This document shows, piece after piece, positions 56,615-64,000 of a stretch of DNA of 64,000 bases (positions are counted from its first letter, which is position 1; each line of letters opens with the position of its first letter). Both the position numbers and the translations under genes were made by a program. Source of the DNA: Planktothricoides raciborskii GIHE-MW2 (GTDB taxonomy: Bacteria; Cyanobacteriota; Cyanobacteriia; Cyanobacteriales; Laspinemataceae). The DNA is taken from NCBI RefSeq assembly GCF_040564635.1, contig NZ_CP159837.1, positions 6,435,001-6,499,000 of the forward strand. The letters are read 5' to 3'. Under the pieces are notes generated by a model. That model did no database searches. It worked only from the letters and a program-made list of their open reading frames with translations, and had not been told where the DNA came from.

Positions 56615-58093
56615 GTGTTATTTAACTCTTATGTTTTTATTTTAGGTTTTTTACCGATTACCCTGATGATTTTTTTCGGCTTGCTGCGGTTTGGTCATCG
56701 TCAATTTGCTCTCCTCTGGATGACTCTAGCTTCTTTATTTTTTTATGGCTATTGGAATCCTGCCTATTTACCTTTATTACTGATTTCAATTGGGGGAAAT
56801 TATTGGTTTGGCTGGGAAATTAATCGCGGTGAACCGAAAAGTACCAAGTCCCGAAATTTGTTAATTTTAGGGATAGCTTTTAACTTGGTAATTTTGGGTT
56901 ATTATAAATATGCCAACTTTTTTGTCAATTCTTTGAATCAAATTTGGTCAACCGATTGGCAATTGCCCACAATTATTCTGCCCCTGGCGATTTCTTTTTA
57001 TAGTTTTACCCAAATTGCTTACCTAGTGGATGCATATCGTGGGGAAACCCAGGATTCTGATTATGATTTAATCACCTATACCTTATTTGTGACGTTTTAC
57101 CCCCAACTGATTGCCGGGCCAATTTTGCGCCATGATGAGCTGATTCCCCAATTGCGCGATCGCCAGAAAGTTTTCTTCTCTGAGGCGAAGTTTGCCCAAG
57201 GTTTAACCTTATTTATTTTAGGACTTGCCAAAAAGGTTTTAATTGCGGATAATTTATCTCCTTGGGTTTCCTTAGTTTTTGACAATGCCAATGATGTCGG
57301 TTTCCTAGAAGCTTGGGTCGGGGCGTTAGCTTATACCTTTCAGCTTTACTTTGATTTTTCTGGTTACTCTGATATGGCGATCGGGTTAGCATGGATGGTG
57401 AATATCGATCTGCCATTAAATTTTAACTCTCCCTATAAATCTACCTCAATTATTGAATTTTGGCGGCGTTGGCATATTACCTTATCAAATTTTCTCAGAG
57501 ATTATCTTTATATTTTCCTCGGTGGCAATCGCAAAGGGGAAATTCGGCGGTATATTAATCTCATTATTACCATGTTACTGGGAGGACTATGGCATGGGGC
57601 AGGCTGGACTTTTGTCTTGTGGGGTGGAATGCATGGGTTTTATTTGGCGATTAACCAAGCATGGCGCAAATTGGGAATATTTTTGCCCAAAATAGTGGCA
57701 TGGATGATTACTTTTTTGGCTGTGGTCTTTAGTTGGGTATTATTTAGGGCTAGTAGTATTAGTGATGCAGTAGAAATGTTTAAGGCAATGACGGGAATTA
57801 AACCAATTGAAATGCCCCTTGCCTATCAAGGTTTTTTGGGGTGGTTATCGTTATTGGGCGGAAAATTTGAGCCGTGGAATAACTTTACTTACTTACCCGA
57901 AAATTTAGGAAATAATTATATCTTATTGATTCTGTTAGGATTAATGTTAGCAGTTATTTGGTTGCCGAACAACCAGGCAATTATGGATTGGTTTAAACCT
58001 CGGTTGTGGGTTGCTTGCTTAACAAGTTTGTTGGCGCTTTTTTGTTTGCTTTCTCTGAATCGTGTTTCGGAATTTCTTTACTTTCAGTTTTGA
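56615..58093 (+). CDS. MBOAT-family O-acyltransferase (AlgI/DltB-like)
   Basis: A 492-residue protein with about eleven membrane helices. The start is GTG 56615 after ATGAGGT. SLFFYGYWNPAYLPLLLISIGGNYWFG is the AlgI start. SFYSFTQIAYLVDAYRGE, GYSDMAIGLAWMVNIDLPLNFNSPYKS and WHITLSNFLRDYLYIFLGGNRKGE are MBOAT signatures. The catalytic His is His327 in GGLWHGAGWTF. It transfers acyl groups, usually acetyl, across the membrane onto an exported glycan. The next gene, starting 6 bp after it, is the likely extracytoplasmic partner. Confidence 0.94.
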   Translation: MLFNSYVFILGFLPITLMIFFGLLRFGHRQFALLWMTLASLFFYGYWNPAYLPLLLISIGGNYWFGWEINRGEPKSTKSRNLLILGIAFNLVILGYYKYANFFVNSLNQIWSTDWQLPTIILPLAISFYSFTQIAYLVDAYRGETQDSDYDLITYTLFVTFYPQLIAGPILRHDELIPQLRDRQKVFFSEAKFAQGLTLFILGLAKKVLIADNLSPWVSLVFDNANDVGFLEAWVGALAYTFQLYFDFSGYSDMAIGLAWMVNIDLPLNFNSPYKSTSIIEFWRRWHITLSNFLRDYLYIFLGGNRKGEIRRYINLIITMLLGGLWHGAGWTFVLWGGMHGFYLAINQAWRKLGIFLPKIVAWMITFLAVVFSWVLFRASSISDAVEMFKAMTGIKPIEMPLAYQGFLGWLSLLGGKFEPWNNFTYLPENLGNNYILLILLGLMLAVIWLPNNQAIMDWFKPRLWVACLTSLLALFCLLSLNRVSEFLYFQF

Positions 58094-58098
58094 TCAGA

Positions 58099-59286
58099 AT
58101 GAAGCTTTATCAAACCTATCAAAAATATAATTTAATTTTATTTGTTTGTCTATTATCTCAGATATTAGCGATTGTGTCTTTTAATGTGATCGTAGATCCT
58201 TATGTAGTTTTTAATAGTCCAAAAATTGTCGGTTTCAATAAAGTCAAAAAGGAAACCCATAGTCATGCTAGACTTTTTAAAGCAATGGAAGCAATTCGTG
58301 TCCGTCCGCAAACCGTGTTTCTGGGGTTTTCGAGAACTGAGTTTGGGTTAGATCCAGCCCATCCGGCTTTTCGCGATCGCCAGCCCGCGTATAATTTGGC
58401 GCTTCCCGGCGCCAATATGTATGAAGCAAGACGTTATTTTGACCATGCAATTTACCTGAACCCCGACCTAAATTTAGTGGTCATTGGGGTTGATTTTATG
58501 ATGTTTACGACTTTCGATGAGATTAAACCCGATTTTAAAGAAGAGCGATTAGAAACAAAAAATATTGTCGCGACAGATTTACTGGATGTCTTATTTTCCC
58601 TTGATGCGGTTTTTGGCAGTTTAAAAACAATTAAAGCCAATATCCTCTCTCCCAATGATGTAGGTTTTTATTATCCAAACGGTCTGAGGGAGCCAGAATT
58701 TTTTAAAAAACATATTTTCGGGGGAATTTCTAATCAAGGCAGATTTAAAAAATTTTTGCAAGAAGACTTGGCATCCTTAAGGAAAAGTATGAATAATTAC
58801 CAACCTATCATCTCAACAGCATATTTAAATGACCTAAAGAAAGTTGTGGAGATTTGTCGCGAAAAAAATATCAAAATAAAACTTTTTATCTCTCCAGTTC
58901 ATGTCAGTCTTTGGGAATCTCGGCGTTTGCTCAATGTTTGGCCTAGCTTTGAAGAATGGAAACGAGAATTAGTCAAAATTGCTCCGGTTTGGGATTTTTC
59001 GGGATATAACAGTATCACCACTGAACCAATTGGTCAAGAAGACATGAAAAATTACATCGATCCTTCTCATTATACCAAGGAAGTAGGAGATTTAATATTG
59101 AATAGAATGTTTGACGTGAATCAGGAGACTGTCCCGCAAGATTTTGGGGTGTTGGTGACTGATAAAAATATTGAAGAACACTTAAAACAGATCGAACGGC
59201 AAAGAGCAAAATGGATCCAAGAAGATCCAGAAATGTTAAAATATGTGGAAACATTTGTACCACCGGAAGATTGGAGCCAAAAATGA
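58099..59286 (+). CDS. Membrane-anchored SGNH-like partner of the acyltransferase (AlgJ/AlgX-type role)
   Basis: 395 residues from ATG 58099, just after the MBOAT stop; the longer frame from 58006 overlaps that gene and is rejected. One N-terminal membrane anchor (LILFVCLLSQILAIVSFNVIV) is followed by VFLGFSRTEFGLDPAHP and YNLALPGANMYEARRYFDHAI, then an extracytoplasmic domain with KIKLFISPVH and a late Asp/His motif YIDPSHYT. These elements (block I GxSR, final DxxH) resemble the SGNH hydrolase-like fold of AlgJ/AlgX. I infer it takes the acyl group from the MBOAT protein and delivers it to the polysaccharide. Confidence 0.75.
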   Translation: MKLYQTYQKYNLILFVCLLSQILAIVSFNVIVDPYVVFNSPKIVGFNKVKKETHSHARLFKAMEAIRVRPQTVFLGFSRTEFGLDPAHPAFRDRQPAYNLALPGANMYEARRYFDHAIYLNPDLNLVVIGVDFMMFTTFDEIKPDFKEERLETKNIVATDLLDVLFSLDAVFGSLKTIKANILSPNDVGFYYPNGLREPEFFKKHIFGGISNQGRFKKFLQEDLASLRKSMNNYQPIISTAYLNDLKKVVEICREKNIKIKLFISPVHVSLWESRRLLNVWPSFEEWKRELVKIAPVWDFSGYNSITTEPIGQEDMKNYIDPSHYTKEVGDLILNRMFDVNQETVPQDFGVLVTDKNIEEHLKQIERQRAKWIQEDPEMLKYVETFVPPEDWSQK

Positions 59287-59322
59287 TAGTAATTCTAATT
59301 TTCACTAGAGGAGTTGGCAGTG

Positions 59323-60597
59323 ATGAAACCGAGTTATCCTCCCGAATTTAAAAAGTTCGTCGATCCAAACACAAATCACACGGTGATTCAATGGACAAAT
59401 TCAACGGCTAAAGACCAGCATTTCTATTTCACCACTTATAGTATTACCCAAGACGATCGCTGGTTAGTATTTATTTCAGAACGAGATGGACATCCGAATT
59501 TATATGCGATCGCCCGTTCTTCTGGGGAAATTTATCAACTGACTCATAACCAAAATGGGTTAATCAGAAGTTATGTCTATCCTCAAGGAGGACTTAAGGG
59601 ATTAAGTAAAACATCTCCTTGTCTAGATCCGATTAATAACCGAGTCTATTGGACTCAGGATGATATCTTATTTTCTATTGAATTAGATACCGGAAATAAA
59701 CGGGTTATTTGTCATTTACCCGAATATTGGTGGACGGCTTATAATCATATTTATCCTGATGGAAAATTACTCTGCGTTCCAGTCACCCAACCCGAAGCAT
59801 TTCCTGATGGAATTGTTGACCAATGGGAACAACTGCAAACCATACCAAAACGGATGGTTGAACAAGGATTTGTAACTCGATTATATCGCATTGATGCGAA
59901 TACTGGAACAGCAGAAATTTGGGCAAAAGTTCCATTTTGGGTGACTCATGTTCAGTTCGATCCCCTTGGCAGTGGTCGGTTAATTTTTAACCGAGAAGGA
60001 CATGGAGAATACACCACACCTAGAATCTGGTGTTTAGAACCCAATGGCAATTATCGCCCGTTATTTGACCAACCGAAAAATACTCTCTGCACTCACGAAA
60101 ACTGGTCGCCTACAGGAGAATTTATTGTTTACCACGGTTGGAATTCTCAAGGCCCTTTTTTGGCTGCCAGAACTTGGGAGGGAGACTTAGTTCATCAAAT
60201 CCCTATGCCGAATTTTTCTCTCGGTCATGTCACCAGTACCCTCGATAGTCGTCACTTTATTATTGATGGGATGGATGGGTTTGTCACCCTGGCTGAACCC
60301 ATAATCGGCCAAGAAAAAAATCCGCTGAACCAGTGGTTAAATAAAATATCTTGGCTGTTACGTCGGCAAAAGGTTCAAGCATTATGGCCAGGAATGATTT
60401 CTCGTCTGGAAAAACAAGTCACGGATATGTATGTTCGGCGACTGTTAAAGATAACTCACTTGTGCAAGCATGATACCGATCCGTCGTTAAAAGACCAAGA
60501 TGCTCATGTCCATGCGGCGATCGCCCCTCACGGACGCAGTATTGTCTTTACCTCAGACCGCGAGGGAACTTGTAATGTTTATGAGGTAATTTTATAA
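59323..60597 (+). CDS. Oligogalacturonate-lyase-like beta-propeller protein
   Basis: 424 residues. The start is probably ATG 59323, 9 bases after GAGGAG; a GTG three bases upstream is possible. The fold is a seven-bladed propeller with TolB-like repeats (DRWLVFISERDGHPNLYAI, DDILFSIELDTGNKRVI, GRLIFNREGHGEYTTPRIW, NWSPTGEFIVYHGW, GHVTSTLDSRHFIIDGMDG, SIVFTSDREGTCNVYEV). HENWSPTGE and GHVTSTLD match the oligogalacturonate lyase family (PF14583-like). No signal peptide is visible, so it would be cytoplasmic. Pectin degradation is unlikely here; a role in handling a uronic-acid glycan of the same cluster is possible. Confidence 0.78.
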   Translation: MKPSYPPEFKKFVDPNTNHTVIQWTNSTAKDQHFYFTTYSITQDDRWLVFISERDGHPNLYAIARSSGEIYQLTHNQNGLIRSYVYPQGGLKGLSKTSPCLDPINNRVYWTQDDILFSIELDTGNKRVICHLPEYWWTAYNHIYPDGKLLCVPVTQPEAFPDGIVDQWEQLQTIPKRMVEQGFVTRLYRIDANTGTAEIWAKVPFWVTHVQFDPLGSGRLIFNREGHGEYTTPRIWCLEPNGNYRPLFDQPKNTLCTHENWSPTGEFIVYHGWNSQGPFLAARTWEGDLVHQIPMPNFSLGHVTSTLDSRHFIIDGMDGFVTLAEPIIGQEKNPLNQWLNKISWLLRRQKVQALWPGMISRLEKQVTDMYVRRLLKITHLCKHDTDPSLKDQDAHVHAAIAPHGRSIVFTSDREGTCNVYEVIL

Positions 60598-60645
60598 GCA
60601 ATTTTTGGCGAAATCTTGTCAATCAATCAATCAGGAGTGTCAACC

Positions 60646-62190
60646 TTGAAAAACATTCGCCGCTATTGGCAGAATTTAATCATTCTGATTGTGTGCCTAA
60701 TGGTTCCAGGAAATGCCCAGGCAAAACCAATTCATGTTTTTATTTTGGCTGGTCAATCTAATGCCGTAGGCAGTGGCACCATTGGATCTTATTTATCTCA
60801 ACCGGATGCGATTAATCGGTATAGTCGGGATCTTAGCAGCCAACCTGACATCGAATTTTTCTATGAAATATCCTTAAATGAAGAATGTTTTTTCCTTGAC
60901 ACCCCAGTTGTCTATAATTCTGCTGGCAATTGGGTGCCATTAGGTCTTCAGCAAGCCGCTCCCTATACCAGTGGCCCATTTTGTAATCCTTTCTATAATG
61001 CACCGACTCTGGCCAATGGTTTTGGCCCTGAAATTACCTTGGGTCGGTGGTTGGCTGACAATGAATCCATACCAGTGGCGATCGTTAAATTTGCCGTCGG
61101 TGCCACTTTATTAGGCGATCCCGTGAGGGGATGGATGCCCGGAGGTAAACTGCATCAGCATTTATTAGCAGTTCTGGACAATGCTACGGCGGCTTTAACT
61201 GCCCGTGGAGATAGCTTTGAAATTCGGGGAGTTTTTTGGATGCAGGGAGAATCCGATGCCACCGATAAATATCATAAGCAAGTTTATTTGACCTACGAAG
61301 AAAACCTCACGAACCTAAAGAAATCCCTGCGAGACTATGCTAAAAATTCATTTTTACCATTTGTGATTGGGGAAATTTCTCCCCATGTGGGTTCCCAGGC
61401 AAAATATGAGTATTTTGTGCGAAATTCTCAGTTTAATGTGGCCTTAAATGACCCATTTACTATCGTAGTAAATACCAGCGATCTAGAAAAAACCCCCAAA
61501 GACGAAATTCATTATAGTTCCCAAGGACAATTAGACCTGGGTCAACGGTTTGCCCAGGCTTATTTTTATTTAACCCAAGATTTCCCCAAGACCCCAGAAA
61601 AAGTTGCGATCGCCTTTGATTGGTCTACGGAGTCTGCTGGATTCGATCTAGCGAATTTCTTTGGGGTTGAGGTGGGAAAACCTTTGGCCGGAACCGGAAT
61701 ATTATCCTACTATCCTAAAACCCCTTACTATAGCTGGATTGGAGATTATCCAGGAGCCATAGAATTCAGCTTAAGCAATGATCAAAAAACCCTGGAATTT
61801 AAATCACAAATCGATCAGACTCGTGAACCTAGCGATCGCGGTTTAGACTTGCGGTTAGCGGAACAGAAAGAAGATGGTAGTTTATTGTATAAAGCCTTTG
61901 GTAGATTTTTATGGCCTGAATTAAATAGGGCTGAAATTCAAACGGAAGTAGAACTCACTTTTGAGCAGTTTAATCCTGAATTTGCCTGTAGCCAAAATCG
62001 GGGAAATTCTGGGCTTTTGCTCCTGCCCCCTGCGGAATGTTTTCTCAGTCCAGGAGGCACAAATTATCAGGCAAATCTTCAAGTTTTCGTTAGCATTCTC
62101 ACCTATCCCAAAGTCCCTACTGACTGCCCAAATTGTCAGCCAAATTCTCAGCAAACTTTGTTAAAGCTGGCTAATTTAAAGCTAATTTAA
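60646..62190 (+). CDS. Secreted SGNH/sialate-O-acetylesterase-like carbohydrate esterase
   Basis: 514 residues from TTG 60646, chosen because AGGAG lies 8 bases upstream and the product then starts with a signal peptide (KNIRRYWQNLIILIVCLMVPGNAQA). The catalytic domain begins VFILAGQSNAVGSG (Ser in GQSN), continues WMQGESDAT, and ends with IHYSSQGQLDLGQRFA (His), the layout of PF03629-type esterases. A beta-sandwich (~340-514) with four cysteines follows. It should remove or transfer acetyl groups on exported glycans, complementing the MBOAT pair. Confidence 0.87.
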   Translation: MKNIRRYWQNLIILIVCLMVPGNAQAKPIHVFILAGQSNAVGSGTIGSYLSQPDAINRYSRDLSSQPDIEFFYEISLNEECFFLDTPVVYNSAGNWVPLGLQQAAPYTSGPFCNPFYNAPTLANGFGPEITLGRWLADNESIPVAIVKFAVGATLLGDPVRGWMPGGKLHQHLLAVLDNATAALTARGDSFEIRGVFWMQGESDATDKYHKQVYLTYEENLTNLKKSLRDYAKNSFLPFVIGEISPHVGSQAKYEYFVRNSQFNVALNDPFTIVVNTSDLEKTPKDEIHYSSQGQLDLGQRFAQAYFYLTQDFPKTPEKVAIAFDWSTESAGFDLANFFGVEVGKPLAGTGILSYYPKTPYYSWIGDYPGAIEFSLSNDQKTLEFKSQIDQTREPSDRGLDLRLAEQKEDGSLLYKAFGRFLWPELNRAEIQTEVELTFEQFNPEFACSQNRGNSGLLLLPPAECFLSPGGTNYQANLQVFVSILTYPKVPTDCPNCQPNSQQTLLKLANLKLI

Positions 62191-62248
62191 AACAGAGATA
62201 TTTACCACAAAGACACAGAGAACACAAAGATCAGATATATCTATTATT

Positions 62249-63505
62249 CTAACCTAGAATATCTTGATATAAATTGATATAAGCCCGAGCTAAAATTTCC
62301 ATCGTAAATTTCTGCTCAACGGTTTTTATAGCGCATTGGGAAAGCGATCGCCTGCGGTTTTCATCCTGCAAAACCCAAGTAATTCCTGCGGCTAAATCAT
62401 CCTCACTAAAACATTTCGCCCGATAGCCATTTTGTTGATGATCGACAATTTCTTTTAAGCCGCTGCTATCAAAACAAACCACTGGAGTGCCACAAGCTAA
62501 AGACTCAATCGGCGTTTTCGGACAAGCATCGAGATAGGAAGGAACAATCATCACATCTGCTGCGGCATAAACTAAGGCTAAAGTTAAATCATCATTTAAC
62601 CGTCCTAGATAAGTCGTTTTCATGCCCAAATTCGGGCGATCGCGAGGTTCTGAAGCTCCAAATATCACTAATTCTGTATCAGCGGCTAAATCACTTTCGG
62701 CAAATTTTTTAATCGCAGAACTCAAATATTCAAAACCTTTGCGGCGATCGCTCGTTGCTCTGATTGCCCCAAATAAAATCAACTTACGATTCTCTGGTAA
62801 ATTCAGCAATTGTCTCGCTAACTTTTTATCTCTGGGCTGAAAAGTTAACGTATTAATCGCATTATAAATAACTTCTATTCGGGAATCTTTAAACAAACTA
62901 CTTTGTCTCGTACAGTCTGCCAACCACTGACTAACCGCTACAATCGTCATATTTAAATCATTAAACGATTTTTGTTTTCGGTGCCAAAGCTTTCGAGATA
63001 AATCGTGTTCTTTTCCCGACCCTAAATGAGGACATAACCCACAATTCACTTGATAGCGAGTGCAGTCCTCCGTATAATGGCAGCCTCCCGTGAACCCCCA
63101 CATATCCCGAAATGTCCAGACAATTGGTTTTTCAATTTTAGCAATAGTTTCGGGATTCAAGAAAGATTTACCAATCCAATGGATATTCACAATATCTGGG
63201 TTAATCGATTTAACTTTAGACAAGATATTTTGGGAATACCAAGCGGGAGAAAACAATTCTTTTTTTTGATTTTTATATTGTTTCAGCGGCCATTCATCAA
63301 TATATTCACCAATATCTCTGCGGAGTTTCTCCGATATCGTCCTATACTGACTGCCCATCACCGTATAATCGTCACTCAACTTATGACCCACCAGCATCAT
63401 AGAATTCACACCTGCTTTTAAGAGAGACTGGTGCATCCAATAAGCCCCACGAGAAGCCCCTCCTTCAATATCCCAAGTATTCAAATGTAATATTTTCATT
63501 ATCAT
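62249..63505 (-). CDS. GT4-family glycosyltransferase
   Basis: A 418-residue GT-B fold enzyme. The N-terminal domain has MKILHLNTWDIEGGASRGAYWMHQSLL, and the linker shows SINPDIVNIHWIGKSF. A Cys-rich loop, GGCHYTEDCTRYQVNCGLCPHLG, is typical of a subgroup that ends in -CPHLG. The donor-binding domain has LILFGAIRATSDRRKGFEYL and MIVPSYLDACPKTPIESLACGTPVVCFDSSGLKEIV with the EX7E-like motif. It probably adds a sugar during assembly of a surface polysaccharide. The start is ATG 63505 or ATG 63499; neither has a strong ribosome site. It converges with the esterase gene. Confidence 0.92.
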   Translation of the reverse strand: MIMKILHLNTWDIEGGASRGAYWMHQSLLKAGVNSMMLVGHKLSDDYTVMGSQYRTISEKLRRDIGEYIDEWPLKQYKNQKKELFSPAWYSQNILSKVKSINPDIVNIHWIGKSFLNPETIAKIEKPIVWTFRDMWGFTGGCHYTEDCTRYQVNCGLCPHLGSGKEHDLSRKLWHRKQKSFNDLNMTIVAVSQWLADCTRQSSLFKDSRIEVIYNAINTLTFQPRDKKLARQLLNLPENRKLILFGAIRATSDRRKGFEYLSSAIKKFAESDLAADTELVIFGASEPRDRPNLGMKTTYLGRLNDDLTLALVYAAADVMIVPSYLDACPKTPIESLACGTPVVCFDSSGLKEIVDHQQNGYRAKCFSEDDLAAGITWVLQDENRRRSLSQCAIKTVEQKFTMEILARAYINLYQDILG

Positions 63506-63667
63506 TATGAACTATAGACAAAAAACCTGTACCAAGCTGCCCTCGTTCGGGAATCCATCTTTTTAAGCATCTCAGCAGACAAATCGATCTTGGCATCGCA
63601 TCAGGCGTGAGTTTTAGATCAATTTTATATCATAGACATTCGGCAATCTATGATTACTCGGTAAAAA

Positions 63668-64000
63668 TTATGCAGATAGCTTTTTCAAATTCTCGATCAA
63701 GATTCTGGATTGCTTAGGCAGAAAAATCGTGATTAATATTTTTATTAGCAGCACCGACACAAATCGTGATTTCGTCAGGATCGATGGATTGTGAAGAATC
63801 GCTTTCACAAAACATTTAAATGCAATCAATCCTTCTTGTGTAGTGGGATAATTTTCTAAAGCCTTGGCCATCAAATATTTGTATCGATTTGCTAAACAAA
63901 TCTTCTTTAAATGTTGGAGAGATTCAGGCGCATTAGCAAATGCTCTTTCCAGGGTTTTTAGGCTAACTTGCTCCATTTTCAAAACATTTTGAGTCACAGA
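63668..64000 (-). CDS. C-terminal part of a probable glycosyltransferase (continues beyond window)
   Basis: The frame stays open to the right edge, so the 109 visible residues are only the tail. They are helical: YLMAKALENYPTTQEGLIAFKCFVKAILHNPSILTKS, then a hydrophobic stretch (VSVLLIKILITIFLP) and KQSRILIENLKKL. Cyanobacterial GT2 glycosyltransferases often end like this, with a helix and ...LLP-K-... The gene lies upstream of, and on the same strand as, the GT4 gene, so they may form one operon. The family call is a weak inference. Confidence 0.5.
   Translation of the reverse strand, partial: SVTQNVLKMEQVSLKTLERAFANAPESLQHLKKICLANRYKYLMAKALENYPTTQEGLIAFKCFVKAILHNPSILTKSRFVSVLLIKILITIFLPKQSRILIENLKKLSA

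Overview
This window is chromosomal DNA from a cyanobacterium, most likely a filamentous, Oscillatoria-like lineage. The evidence is the very frequent HIP1 octamer GCGATCGC, a photosystem I gene (psaK), the cyanobacterial alkane pathway (ado and aar beside accA), a tocopherol cyclase, the cell-division gene zipN/ftn2, CHASE2, CHAT and DUF928 signalling genes, xisI, and many short palindromic repeats. I do not assign a genus.

Layout. 1-8.7 kb: a DUF928 tail, a large secreted TPS/haemagglutinin protein ending in a caspase-like CHAT domain, and two histidine-kinase proteins. 8.7-10.8 kb: a decayed DUF3754 gene. 10.8-15.6 kb: a 14-repeat WD40 protein, an MBL-fold hydrolase, psaK, trpF and folE. 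16.4-19.7 kb: accA, aar and ado (fatty acid and alkane synthesis). 19.7-28.5 kb: a 6S-like structured RNA, an ArsA-type ATPase, small conserved proteins, a DUF4912 protein and zipN. 28.8-29.8 kb: pdhA.

30.2-42.4 kb is the most unusual part. It holds a VWA - FHA - PP2C operon, an FHA/winged-helix regulator, a Ser/Thr kinase fused to an FGE-sulfatase (C-type-lectin fold) domain, a radical-SAM activase-like gene, a coiled-coil protein and a ClpB-like AAA+ ATPase. The last 32 codons of the kinase/FGE gene look like the variable region of a diversity-generating retroelement (DGR): every putatively diversified codon ends in C or T inside an invariant RGG-W...R-C-R-S-A...GFR frame. No template repeat or retroelement reverse transcriptase lies in the window. 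Read together, I infer a phosphorylation-controlled sensing or conflict system with a diversified ligand-binding domain.

This region and the stretch from 44 to 54 kb are full of repeats. A 124-bp MITE with TA target duplication has split a vapC toxin gene. Other MITEs separate a truncated higB-like toxin from its antitoxin. Palindromic repeats sit in frame inside zipN, the VWA gene and the kinase gene. An AvaI/BsoBI-like restriction-modification pair (47.6-50.1 kb) is bracketed by 54-bp direct repeats. It is followed by a wrecked NB-ARC gene, an ISAzo13 element with a nonsense mutation in its transposase, a group II intron 3' remnant and an orphan xisI.

The right end is ordinary again: typA (inside the repeat-rich area), htpG, then a surface-polysaccharide cluster (MBOAT acyltransferase, its SGNH-like partner, an oligogalacturonate-lyase-like propeller, a secreted esterase, a GT4 glycosyltransferase and a partial gene at the edge).
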